Positions 21,501 to 35,800 of a stretch of DNA of 64,000 nt are shown here, piece after piece (the stretch's first letter is position 1; each line of letters begins with the position of its first letter). The notes under the pieces were generated by a model, which saw only the letters and a program-made list of their open reading frames with translations, was not told the DNA's origin and did not search any database. Made by a program: the position numbers and the translations under genes. The stretch spans positions 32,185,351 through 32,249,350 of the forward strand of contig OZ029914.1 of NCBI GenBank assembly GCA_964023275.1. The letters are read 5' to 3'. This DNA is from Norana najaformis (Eukaryota; Annelida; Clitellata; Crassiclitellata; Hormogastridae).

Positions 21501-24500
21501 TTGGCCTGCTTCCTGTTAGGCGTATTTTGTGGTTGCAGTTTGCTTTTTGGAGCAGCACTGGATGTCTGCTGGTCTTTGTTTCCAGCAGAATTGCCAGACA
21601 CCTGTTGCTGCTGCTGCTGCTTTTGTCGAGTTTTACCCTTGGCAGCGGTTTGACTGGTCTGTGTAGTACTACAGCGAGAGGGTGGCTCTGGTTGCTGTGG
21701 CTTCCCCTCCGATATCCTACAAGGTTCTTGTGGCATCTTACCCTCCTTTGCCATACTAGACTGGACTATAGAATGTGGCACCTTACCTCCAGGTATTGCA
21801 TTCAGCTGCAGTGGGGTTACCTGTGACTTCAACACTGGTGCAGCAACACACTGGGGTTGATTTTGGGGCAACTTACATGTTCCTTTTATTCTACCTTGGG
21901 TGCACTGTGATTTTTGTTTTCCCCCCGACAGATCTGCATTTTGCTGGGGTCTATTTCCTGGTGTAGGATCTCGTCTGGATGCTGGTTGCTGCTGTTGATT
22001 TATCTGAACTGTACTCGTCTGCTCGGCTGAAAGATGTTGTGACCTTGCTTCGACTTCTGCCATCGCAGCAGCTGCACTGGCCTCCTGTTTCTCTCTGGAC
22101 TGCTTCTGCTGCTGCACAGCCTGCATGAACAGCTTCTGAAGTGGTTTGTTCTTTGCAAGTTCTGCCTGCAGTAGAGGACTGGCAAGGATCGTCCGCATAC
22201 CTTCTTCAGAACTAATTGTCACCGGTTTCATGCCTTCCTCTACGCGGCTGGGTTCTCTTGCCTCAGATGAATCTGCTGCCATGCTTTTCAGCTGCTGAGC
22301 TTCTTTTGCTTTGGCTTTCTTTGCCAAATCTCCTTCTGTCTTTTCCAGAAGCAGACAGTGACTGGAAGATTGTCTCAACAAATTGTTTGTCAAGCAAGCG
22401 TCCAAACCACAATTACCATTCTGCCGAGGGATTCCAGCTGCAGTGCCTCTTCTTTTGTTTTGTTCCAACATCGTACCTCTCCTCCTTTCTTCTTCAGAGT
22501 TCGTTGCATTTCTCACTCCTTCTCTACCAATTTCCCCATTGCCATGAATTTTTCCCTCACTGGTTTTAGACCTTTCGGATTTGTCCAACCTTGAGTGATG
22601 GTCTCCGCTGAAATTCATCGAATTTAAAACGTTCAGGAGGCCTTCCATATCACCAGAATTTTCTTTGGATTTGCTTCCCAGATGCCTGCGTGGATCCGTG
22701 TTTAAAGAACAAGAATAATCTGCAGTGCACTGGTTAGAGAAATGCCGAGAGGTGCCAGGAGAGGAAGCGTTCTTCCGTTTGTTGTTTCCACACGATCTCC
22801 TCGAATTCTCATCTGATCTGCCTTCTTTTGCCTTCTGCTGGAGCTATTAACAGAAAGGAATAAATTGCACAATACCTAGTCTAATCCAAAACACTTCCAT
22901 AAGCTATATATGTATGTATCTGGCCATTTAGATAGTGCTTTGTAAGGAGTTCACAAAAGTGCTGCACACATGGCTTCCTAAGAGATCTAAATAAGTGCAC
23001 CTTATGACAGGAAGATATTGTAACTTGACTGACAATATCTCCAGAATCACTTGGAATATTTATATAAATGATACATTGTTTACACAGAACTGAATGCGCC
23101 ATTTCATTAAGTAGAAATAACTCTGAAAAAATCCAACTTTAAGACTCATTTTGCAGAGGAAGTCACAAATACAGTAAAAGTCTGGTAAGGTACATTCCAT
23201 CAATACGCTAATTGGGTTAACGTGCAGTACACATCATGCCTCCAAATGATATCAAATTAACACACAAAATTCAATAACAAGCAGTACATAGCTTGGCACT
23301 ACACATTACCCAAATCATTTGCATAGCAGACGGCAGCACATGTATATGCAACAACATACCAAGCATGCATTTCCTTCTCCTTCTGCCTGACTGCTAACAT
23401 TGGTGAGATGATATTGAGCATATTTGTACTATCACGCTATCACTATTCATGTACAAGTAAGTATTTATAGACACATATATACACACACACACACACACAT
23501 ACAATAGATATGCAGAATTTATTATAACCTTGGATAGCTTTTGATTAGGCCTGACATCATAATGGCAGAGGTTAAGTACAAAAAGTTCCTTCTTCACGGA
23601 AGAAAAACCACTAGTCATGTTTCTCAAAGATTATTTCTGATGACTAAACAGCCAGGCCAAACTACTGATCATTTTAAGAGATTACAATTCTAATGATGAG
23701 CTTCAGCAAAGATGTGAGGCAAAACCAGCTGCAGATAAAGCCATATGCCAGTTTGTTACAGAAAGGTAAAAATCAAAAAGAAGCACTGCCAAATATCCAA
23801 ACGGTAGTACAAAAATTTGGAAGTTTAGTCATTTTAGCGTTAGGTGACTGATTGAATGCAGCCGACATCTAATGATGTTGCACAAAAGCGCTGGTAAACA
23901 ACTATTATGTTGCCATAAATGAATCATTTGAGGCAGCTTTACATCACTTTTGACTCCTGATACACAATATATAGTTTCTACTAATAAACCAGGTGGAGTC
24001 GTTTTACTCTAACTTTAAAATATTATTTTAAAACAGTAGCTTTAATGTCTTTTATAGCTTACATTTGTACTTTTTAAACACTTTTGATGGTTTACTGTGT
24101 ATTTAGCATGTTTATTATATTATTATTTCTACTTACATTTAAAAAAATAAAGTCAGTAGATCTACATTAAGAAGGCTGCAAATGCACATAAGAAAAAAAG
24201 ACCTTTATAGGAACATGTATTATGAAAATTCTGATTGTTCGGCTTATTTCAGTAGCACAAATTCCATTATCATGCGGTTCTGAGTTTCACTCACATCATC
24301 TCTGCATTATCAGACTTTTACTGTAAAAGACAAAATTCCTCATGTTTAAGGACCAGCATTTTGACTGAACACAGAATTAATATCTTGCAGACTAGTAATG
24401 ATGAAATCCAAACAACCCTGAGGCAGGCAGTGCCATCTTGCAAGCTGCAAAACGTGGACTTGAATATCATTGAATAAGGCAATGCGAATACCAATGTCAA

Positions 24501-27500
24501 AATGTGAATACCAATGAATGACCCAAGTACACTGAACCGCATAACAAGTTCCAAAACTTGAAGTCTGTTAATGAAAAGCCAAAGTGCCACACTGAATTCA
24601 TACTACATATATAGAATGCCACACAGTCTGTCTAATTTCTTCCACATGGCAAACACCACACAACAGAAACATCAATGCCAGATGATGGTGCATCAACTGA
24701 TACACAGCCACACTGTAAAAATCGACTTCCTAAAGCTCACTCTACAAACTTTCGCCAGGTGATTCCTTGTATGGTCGACAAGCATGCTAAAAATAAACTG
24801 TAACATAAACCAGCACACATATTGTGTCTCTTCAGGCAGCCTTTGTAGTATAAAAAGCAATCACAAAAAACCATTAATTACAAAAAACACTAACAAACCT
24901 TTCGTAACTTCTGTCGTGAGCGTTTGGCAGCTTTGGCTTTTGACTTCTCCATCGCTTCATCCTCACCGTTGATAAACTTGAGCAATTCTTCGATGTCTGT
25001 GAGATGGGGAACTTCTTGCCGTGGAGGCTTTGGATCGACATGAACTGGATCATTTTTCTCTTCCAACTTTTCTGGCTCCACTGTTTTCTGCTCATTCTGC
25101 TAAGTAAGGCATTTGACTCAATTAACCAAGCACTTAAACCAACAAGTACAACAGCTATACTAAACATCAGTTAAACACAGGACTAGCCTTCCAGAAGATA
25201 TTAGTTTTTTATGAATGTTCATCAGCTCCAATCCTGACAGAAGCAGCCCTGGGTTTACGTTAATGATTTTTATAGGTTTTTTTCTAAACATCAGATATAA
25301 TGTTCAATGAAAATTGTCCACTGATTTCATGAATTTACAAGACATGCATAACTAAAAAACATAACATGCCATTTAAGTTACATGATTCCCTAAAAACATC
25401 AGTTCCATTCCACAAGAAAACAATTACCCTAAATTTGCACAATAAACTTAGCAGATCTGAGCAAAGCTAGTCTTGTTGATTCTTTGCTAAAAAGGTCTTT
25501 ATTCATAGTACTTTTGGCAAAATAAGCAGTCAGCTGAAATGACTGTATTCCAAAACAGCACAAATTCAGAAATGATTAAATTAAATGCCACTTCTGCCAG
25601 TGAGGCTTCTTCTGAAGTTAGCAATTACACGTAACCTTTTAGGCAAAGCAAAAAGCTCAGGGCAACTTATTCAAGTTCCTGACAATCACAGCAACAAAAA
25701 CACCTACTTTCTTTTTCAGTCGAAGCCGTAGTCGGTCTCGCATTTCTGCATAGTTCTTGCTGGTAGGTAGTGTCAAAGGCTAAAAGAAAATATCGTCACA
25801 AGCTAATTCATTTAATGGGAAAAAACTTATCAGCTGACAGAAAAACGTAACAGGCTACGAAAAAGTCTTTGGGCAAGAGTTCCATTAAGTCTGAAATAAA
25901 GAAAAATGAATGACTACTTTCATGCTGACAAAATGTTAATTCACTGTGCATCTGACCACTTGTAATTGTAATAAGAAATGTCTATCCCACTTCAAGACAA
26001 ACAAATCAGAGGCACTCTCTGCTCTAGCCTTAACGATGTTAAATGTCATTATGAACAGAACAATCATCTGTTAGTAAACATTGCTCAGATAACTAGATGA
26101 GTCAGAGGCGTACCAACAGACTGTAAGTGCATCTTTCACGTTGGATTTACTTCTATTTTATGTATTAAACAGAGGCAGTCTTCAGAATGTTTCAAGTTAT
26201 CTGTTGGAGGGCACAAGTAGTCACAAAAAATTTAGATATTTGTTCCTATTAGGCAGTAATTTGTCACAAAAAGAATGCTTGTGCCAATGAATAAGTTTGC
26301 AGTTCTGAGGCTATTGTTAATGGATGCAAGTAGGAAATGAGCATTTAGTTTACTGTATCACCATTATATTGCCTAGATTTTTGGCATTTTTCTAGTATGC
26401 AAAAAAGCAAAGCAGGAGCTTGAAAATGATTGATTTGTCAGTTGATGACAAAATCAGTCACTGGATGGAAAAGGTTAATATCAAGATTAATTCTAAATAT
26501 TATTCTCATTGGTAGCAGCTGCAGCATATGCTCTGTTCAAAGCTTTCTTCAGCAGAAGTACTGATTTCTTCAATGCTGTTTATGCTGGCTTTCCAGTTTC
26601 AGAGGTTAAGAAACTTTGACACATTGGCATTCAGCTTCTAGACCTTTTGCTGGGATCCACAAATTTATTCAAGTCTCCACATGCAAGTGTTATGTTCTTC
26701 GTTGGCCGTCTTGCTCTCTGTTGAGTGCCTACAGTCAGCATCCACAAGGAAAGACACTGAAATGCGATGTAGGCTTTGAAGTGCCATCTGGACTTGACTC
26801 CAAATAACCTCACCAAATTGAGCAGCTCTGTCTACGGTTTGAATGTCACCGATTCCCATGTTCCCCATTGCTAGAGGTTGACTGAGGAGACATAAAAACT
26901 TCCCATAGGAACAAACGTACAAGAACAAGCAAACTTTTTATTTCTGATCTACAAGAAGAAGCTTCTTATGCCTTGTGCTTTATCTGTTAAGGTGTTTTAA
27001 ATTTGTTGTTTCAAGTGATGTACGTCAAGCTCTGACAGCACTGCCCTTTTTCTTTCGTCCTACTTCTAATTACCCTAACACTGGCGCTCCTGGAATCTTC
27101 TCCCTCAGCTTTAAGGCTGTTCTTTTCGTTGGGTCAAGGCAGGAAGCACTTCTGAAGAGGTGTTATATAAATCACAGCACTCAAGGCAAAAATTATTTGA
27201 ATATTACTTCAGATATCATAAGCACAGGTAACTGGGTTATTTGGAAAAAGATATTGTGAAAGCACGGTTTTTGGAAATCTTTGAAACATGCTAAATGAGT
27301 AGTTAGAAAGTGATTTCCTAGCATTCCAAGTATTAAGGATGTAATGAATACTTATGACAATCGCACCATATTTCAGCCCCATCGCAGTACTCACAGTGCT
27401 GTGGCCAAAGACCTCACAGTGCCAGCAGTCACAGTACTTTCCATCCTTCTGGTTGGAGCTTGAGGAACCACTTTCATCCTGGCTGTTGAAGCCCTCTTCA

Positions 27501-30500
27501 TCCTGCTGGCTGTCCGTTTTGCAATACGCCGAAGAATGCTGATCTTCGCAGCTTCCACCTGGAGGCAGTGAACTGGAACCAGACCTCTGGCATGGCATCG
27601 TGTGATGGTAAGCCAATGGCACAGGGCTGTTTGTGGTGTCTGTAGGAGGACAGACAATGTGGTCATGTGGACCAAAGTTAACTGGTGGGTAACCATTGGA
27701 AACAAGAGAAAACTGGGCCATAGCATCGGAATGCAGCGGAGTTGCAGAAGTTGAAGAAGCCACTGAAGTTCGATGATCTGGGTGGACACAAGATATCATG
27801 GAACCATCTATGGCACTGCCATTCTGAGACGTACTATTAATAATGGAATTTTTCATTGCAATCCCTGCCACACCATTCATACAAGCAGCAGGCATTAATT
27901 CGGTACGAAGCCTCGGAGATGAAAGACTGTGTGGTGACGAAGAGTTGGAGCCACTTACACTGATGGCTTGGCAGGCATTTTGGGGTTGCACAAACAAGGC
28001 AGGTGCAGCCGCAATCTGGTAGAAGGATGAAGAGGAACTGAATACACTGGCAGCAGTTGTAGCTGTGGGCAGTGGTGCTGCCGGCAGCTGGAAGCAATAA
28101 GGCTGTTGCTCCATTCCATACTTGGCAACTGGTAGAGAGCTGGGCATACTCAAAGGAAAAAGCGGGGCTTCATTTGATGTCACCTGTGGAACAGGGTGGC
28201 GAAGATTGCTGGAGCTCAACCCCAATCCCAAACGATTCTCAGATGTCATCCCACTAAACACCCCAGAAGATGACATTACAACTCCCTTGGAAGAAGACAT
28301 GCATGAGTGAGTCACTACGACTGGCCGATCTAGTTTGAACCAGGCTCCACCATCCACGGTAGGCTGGACTTCATTGGATGTAAGTGAAAGGGTTGTAAAG
28401 GGTGAGGAAGACCCATTGCTGGCCAACAGAATCTTGCCGTAATCGTTCTGCTTCATGAAGAAAGAAGAATTCTGTAATTCCCAGTCAGACAGCATAGTCT
28501 GACTGGGGAACATGCCTTCTGGTTCAGGTCCACGAACCTTTGGTACCAGCTGTTCCATTCCGTCACCTTGCTGGCGCCGAAGTGGAAATGGGTGGTGCCG
28601 AGGGGAGGCCCGTGAGGCACAGGAGTCATGGCCAAGTGGCAGCAAGCCAGAGGTGGTTGGACCATGAATGTGAGGATAGATGCTTAGACTAGAAAGCGAA
28701 GGCATGAGCGGCTGTTGTGGAAGATCAGCGGCGAGAGAACTGGCGCATTGGCTCACACATGACGAGCACTGACAAGGTGGCTGCTGCTGCTGCTGTTGTC
28801 GTTGCACTGATCCAGCGGTTGTCTGGTAACACAGAACACGTATTACCAATCCAGTGGTTGCCTGATAATACAGATTGTTAGGTATTAGCAATATCTAAAA
28901 ATAGCTTTACACCACTCATTTCTAATGATTGTTGAACAAAGGGTTCAGTAAAAAACGTTGCTCTGTCAACTTCCTTTTTGAACGCAGTGTCTTCACTTCT
29001 CTGTTTATTATTCACTCCGATTGTGTTGCCTGTCATTTCCCTGAATTTGTCTTTGATAAACATGAATTCTCAAAAGCTGGATCAAGAATTTAAAAAATAT
29101 TTCTGCCTGTGAACCTGTAGCTGTCAAGTACTTGAACAAATTCCATGCATGAATCAAGACACATCTTCCACCAGATGTGATATACGAACAGGAATCAAGG
29201 CAAGAATTTGTTAGCACAATCACTGATGTATTGCACCAGCGCCAAAGAAGTACTTAGATTAGACAAGATAAAAAAGCCAGGAACAACACGCCTAGGAAAA
29301 GAAGGGCAACATTACAAACATTTATGCATAATGCCTCAAACAACGGCTGTGCAAGTATCATATGGTGACAAGGGTATGATTACACTGTAGACTAGTAGAG
29401 CTTTAGAAATTCAGACATAGCCTTCAGCAGCAAATTCACAGACATAAAAGCACCAACAGATGAAATCAATCAGCATTTAAGAGTGACATTGCCACCCGAA
29501 TCTCCACATTTTGTCCTTGTTGGCTGTGTCATGAATAGCCACAAAATGCAAGTATCCAAAACCAAAAATACCAACAGAAGACGGCAGAACTTCACCAATT
29601 TTTTCGTCTGATTATCTGTTACTTAACAGCAAGAGGCTGCTGGGTCCGTTAATGAATGCCCATAAGCATGAGCATCAACCCACAAAAACAGTCTGTACAG
29701 CAGAAGGTCTGTTACGAATTTCTAACAAATTCCTAGTGGAATGGAATCTGTGCTTTTCTCAGTTTTAAAATTTAAGTGATCACTTTTTTATCATCTAACA
29801 CAATTCAGGATATGCCAAGACGTAAAATATCCAAACTGAAAATGGCAAAGCATTATTCAAGTCGACTGTTAGAAACTTGCACTAATGAAAAAAGGCAATG
29901 CAAGGGACTCAAAATCAGTGCCTATATACTGTAAATTTGCAATACTTTATTACAGTTTGGTTGTTTTACTGAAATACACTTTAACTGTTTTCACTCTTGT
30001 TGTTCTTTGATCATTTATACATTCTTATTCTGTTGGTTTTGTGCTTAACTAGTTTCTGTTGATATGATCTTATAATTCAACAAGAAAGGAGGACATAGCC
30101 AGGTTATTCAAAAGTTCTAATCTCATTATTATAAACAACAAGATTAACAGAATGTAAACTAAATGGGTTATAAGTACTGCAGAAAGGAAGTCTGAGAGAC
30201 AGATTCAGGTTATCACTTGTGTCATCTGGTAATTTGGCTGTTTGAGAAAAGAGGCCAGACCAAGCTACTAAACAAGGCACCACTCACTTTTTAGGATTCT
30301 GAACAACACACAGAAAAGACAGTTAGCAATTAACATCCATAATTAGGTCCAAAGTCAAATGATCACGCCCAGGATTGTGGAAAACGGAGAGTTCCAAGAT
30401 GAACAAGCGTGTGCAACGTATGTATCAAGATGTTTATACAGCAAATTTCAAGACTCCTTTAAGAAGATAATAATGGCTGATGCTCTGAACATACCTGTGC

Positions 30501-32838
30501 ATCATGATTTTCCCCAAAGGCAAACATGCTGCCACTGGTAACAGCAGCCGTTCTACCGATGCCACCTGGAGTGCCACTGGTACCAGTAGTGCTTGTAGTG
30601 GCAGAAGAATTGGCACCTGTGCTGGCAGAACCATCACTTGAAACGATAGCTTCCAACACCTGACTGGAAGATAACTCAGAGTTCCTCAGAATCCCATTTC
30701 CAATCACACCGCTAAGACCTTTTATTTCAAGTTGATCTTCATAGTCGTCATCTTCATCATCATCTTCATCACTGCTGTTGTCATCATCTGAGTTTGTGGT
30801 CTTCCGGAATTGATCATTCTAGTAGAGAGAAAGAAAACCTGGCCTTAATACATACATGGCTGATTTAAATGTAGTACTTTGTGAACTATGTGGCAGATTT
30901 TAAATGGATCTTTTTATCAGTTAATGTAACATTGGCTTAATATGCTGATATTTACAGAGTGCTTGTTATTGCTGTTGCAAAAGAGTTTTGAACCATTTAT
31001 AGTTTGTACAGAACTCCTTTAGTGATCTCAATAATACAGGAGTCATAGCAGTCAAGTCTATTGGAAACCAATGCAAAAGAGACCTAATTCTACAAATATC
31101 CTGTGTCAGAAATTGGCCTGAACATGGTAAAAAAATGATGAGGTGGAATCAAACACCATGCCCAAACTGCATGTGCATTCAGTACAGTTAATAAGTTAGC
31201 CAGCCATATAAACAGACTTGAGTCAGTTAATCTGCAGAATTCTAGGGTTGTGCCTAGGAGAAGAAATTTGGTTTTAGAAAGATTCAGAAGAAGTTTATTA
31301 CTAGCAATTCAAAATAAAGTATGATTTCAAATTGTGTGCCAGAAAGGACTGCTCCTCACCGTAAAACAACAAGTCTACCACATTAATAGGTAACTACCAC
31401 ATTACCATCGAAACCACATATTAACCCAGTATTATAAAATAAGCACAAAAATAACAAACACATGAAAAAATAGGCTAAAAACAACATGGACATGCTATTT
31501 TCTGGCATGTCTCTGAGCTAGTTGTTCCACAAAAAGCACCTGAGCAATTGTTCACGGACAAACGGCCTTTCAGCCTTTCTTGTAGTGTCTTAATGAAGTT
31601 TCCATAAAAACAGGCCGTTCTAGCTGCAAGGTCCAAGGAATCCAACAGGGTACATGAGAACGCCCAGCAACACACAGTGGCCTGGGGAAAGCAAAAAATA
31701 CAAGGGAATGACCGAATGACGGGGGACTTCCCGGAGATAAGGGGCTGAGGTAACATGGAGAAACTCCAAGAGATATTCATAGACCAAAACAAAGCTAGTG
31801 GCTAAAAGCAGAGAACTCTGAGACAAACTGGTTGGTAAGCTTCTGTTATAAATGTTCTATACGGTATGAGACATGGAAGAGTGGAACAACCTGCATGTAA
31901 CGCAAAAATTCATCACAATAGTGTCGTCTCCATATGCTTTGAGATGGAGAAAGCACTATCAAGTTATCTAAAGTACTGACAGGAGCAGCTCCATGAAGCA
32001 GACACTGAAAATGAAAATATGCAAAAAAACTAAAATGATTAAATTCAGCAGATAAAGACATGAAACCAACACTCAGAACATTTTAACACTACTGTAGCAA
32101 TAGCTGCCCATCAGTTTAAGAGGCCTCCTTTATTTTAAACCTTAAGGCCTCACACAAGTACTGACCAAAAGAATACAATTACGTAAGTAGTAAAATTAAG
32201 TAATCACCATCACACGTGGCAATTCCCACACAAAAAACTGGACACCACTAACTGTGACGGCTGAACACAAAGCTCACAAATTTTTCAGTACAGCAAAAAA
32301 TTTAAAGAAGCAAACTAAGCAAATTAGTTTTAACTAAGTACTGATAACACCTTTGACAAACACAGAACTAAATGACTACCACAAACTTGCGTCTAAAGAA
32401 CAGAAACCTGAGAGGCTAAATTTCGTCAATTAAATCATTTTTCGCACCAATTCAGCAATCCGGTGGTTTGGAGAATTATGTAGAGCATCTTGTTCGTCTG
32501 CTTCTTCTTCATCCTCCTCCTCATCGTCTTCATCATCGTCGTCGTCGTCCTCCTCCTCGTCCTCATCCTCTTTCAACTCCATCTGAAGTCTGCCATTCAC
32601 CATGTTACTGACTGAACATAATTCGTCACTGAAACAGTACAATATAACCATTTCTGCACAAAAAAACAAATGGACACAAAAAGAACTAAACAATACATGC
32701 AGTGACCTTAACTGGAAATGACTACCCTTCTGTCACTGGCTTTAAAATTTGGAGCAATAACTGAGTGAAAATTTGCACATTTTAATATTTAATAACTAAC
32801 AGCACAACAGAAGTTGCTCGATAAAACTTAGCGTGCAT

Positions 32839-32871
<33 letters not shown>

Positions 32872-35800
32872 TTTCAGCATTCCAATTATAATTGGGTAAT
32901 CTAGCTGCCATCAGTTATGATTCTGAAGTTGTCAAGGTCAGTTTTTTGGTGCTCGTTGTCACTCTTGTGAGGTAGATAACAGGCGATACACTACCTAACT
33001 AAATAACCATGTTAGAACACAGCGATCTTATGGTAGTAATAATAACAATAAGACAATTTATAGCTAAACACCAACACCTCCTTACAACAACTGCCTTATA
33101 ACAAGCTTACGTTATAAGGTCGTCTTCTGAAGTTGAACTAAATTTGGGAATCACTTACAAGATGGCATTATATCAGAATTCATGTTATAATGAACCATTT
33201 TACAAGGAGGTTCCTACACTGAAGCAGTTGGAGCAGTAGCATTGGTAGTTGCAGTAATCACTTGTTCAAAATACAAAAATTATAATAGCCGATATCTGAA
33301 AGATTAAAGCTCACCGAGGGTTTCCGATGAATTTAGAAAAGACTCCATCTGTGTCTGCATTGTCGTCTGGACTGGCTGAGCCGCTACTTGATAATCCAGT
33401 GCTGCTTGAAACTGAAGGAGGAGTGTTCTTAAATGAGACTGTCTGCGAACAGCTGGCCAGGAGCAGTTGACCTGGAAAGGCTACCAAGTCAGAAGACTCG
33501 GAACCAACCATTCCAGCCAGCATGTCACACTTACACATGCAGCTGAAACAGCAGACAACAGTCAGATTAAATTTAAATTCAACTCCATGCAAATCTCTTT
33601 ACCGTAAATCGGCTGACAGAATCCAATCACATGTGACAAAAGCAATGTTCTATGTGACAGAACTGTTACTCATTTACAGCAAATGAACTAGGATTTAGAG
33701 GCACAATTAGTTTAGTAGCATGCCTAAAACCTGTCAGTTTAGGTTGCTGCTTATTAAATTGTTTAGCGTATCTGCATGCCTTTAAGGAAGCAGTCTACGT
33801 TTCCAATGCTTGTCACGTATTCTGGGTTTTACGGTTAGGTCAGCCATGAACTGTCAATTCACCAATGCCATTTAAAAACACAAAATACATTTTCATTTTT
33901 CATGAAACTAGGGCTTTACCCAAGGGAGGTAAAAACTAATTGTGAAGGTAACACTGCCTGTGATCTAATTGTAGGTTCAGTTCTGCATCGTGTACCACAG
34001 GGACGTTTGCAAATGACAGCAGAAGCACAATTTGAAAATTACAGCAAAAGCTCTTCCAGTTCTCTGAAAGTATTTAACTACAAATACACTGTTCTTCTTG
34101 ATCTTCTTGAACTCTTAAATCTTCTTATAGGTTCTCAGTGGCTCTATATAAATGGTTACATCACATTATGCTACAAACACTTTGGCCAACACAACTGAAC
34201 CCTGATAGCTAATCCTAGACATCTGCCACACGTGGTTGGACTACTGACTTTACGTTTCTGCATTAGTTGACAGATCCCTCAAGCCAAAGGCCATGTTCTG
34301 AAGAATTATTCTCGTTAAAGTCATGCAACAAAAAACAATTACCTCCCTCACCAAGACAGCAGCCGAGAAGATCATGGATTTTGCAACTAGGTTACACTGA
34401 TTTCAAAACAAGTGTTCATTTACGTTGGATGAAATAAAAATGAAATACCTACGTTTCACCATAGTTGGGATACGGAAGGTCAACATCTGCTTCATTTGAC
34501 TCATGTATTGAATCTTGCCAGACTCTCTCCATCAAATGATTTTCTGTTCTAAAGACAGAATACATTCATAACAACAACAAATACTACAGTTGCAACAACA
34601 ACAGCAATAATAAGTCAACAAATTATATAAAAACCAGTAGTTAGTAGCCATCATCGTCATCGTCATCATCATCATCATTACCATCATCACCTCTGTCTAT
34701 TGGCTGAAAGCCCATAGGCGCCCACTGCACATTTAACCATTTCCTTCTGTATTGCATTGTGAGTCAAGTTTTGGACCTTTGTTTCTTCTATGTCGTCACC
34801 ATATGCTGCGAATTTGTTTACGCTTATCGACAAAACACAACCAAGTTTTCATTTTTCAAGTTTCTGTTTACAGTGTCTATTTACAACTTGCGATTCACAA
34901 AGACCGTCAAAAAATCCCACCAATTTAAATTTACATATGAACTATACTATGATTTGAATGCAACAGAAGAATGGATAATGTAATATTTAAAATTTACCCC
35001 TCATGTGAAACGTGTAGCATCGTCTTGGTTTCGGACAATTTGGAACCAGACTGGTTCTGAATCTCTGACCACCGAGCCAAGTCTTCGTTGTCATTCTGCA
35101 GCATCTTCTGCTGCTTTTCCTGTGCATCCACCTATAACAAAAGCCAATCATTCTACAAAACAATTGCTCAGAAAATGCACATGTAGCAAATAAAACATCA
35201 TTTCTGCATCTAAAGTGGCATAAACCAATACATGTATATGCATTTATATTGCTAATGTAATTGCTAATGCAATGATTTATCAAAGCTGAAGCTGTGAAAC
35301 TTTATTTTGCCATATGAACACGAGGTTATACATCACAAAGGTAAGTGACACTAGGCTTTGTATATACCATCATTCAAAATGGCGAAACACCTCCATACTT
35401 GGCAAACACTACACTATTTATAATACGATAGATTTCAAAATAAAATTCTAATTTTTAAAGCATTGACTGCTTTTGTGCTAATATCCAGTGCATAGGACAA
35501 AGTTTCTACAGCTGACCAGTTCTTGCTTGCCGTTTTCTGTCAGCTGGCAATACTCTTGCCACTCCATCAGAACCCGGCTCATCTCTTCCTGCAGCTTCAC
35601 GAACTCCTGCAGCAACTGCGAATAAAAGTTACAAGCAGCAGCATTCTCCTTCCTCAGTTTCGTCGACTGCAGACTAAAAACAAATTCAAAATCAACCGAT
35701 TCTTAATCCATGCACCGTTAGGAGCTGATATATATTTTGCACAGTATCCTACTACATGTTGGTTTACAAAATGACCTAATATCATCAAGTTCTGAGATGG

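Noticed and set aside
20993-22648. A 551-aa free-standing gene starting MEGLLNVLNS
   Set aside because: The frame is open upstream of that Met to a splice acceptor at 22843 and contains a donor at 21086. It is one exon of FAM193.
27209-28891. A 560-aa free-standing gene
   Set aside because: Same reason: it is the large FAM193 exon plus intron sequence on both sides. The CEVFGH motif at its end joins the next exon exactly as in vertebrate FAM193A.
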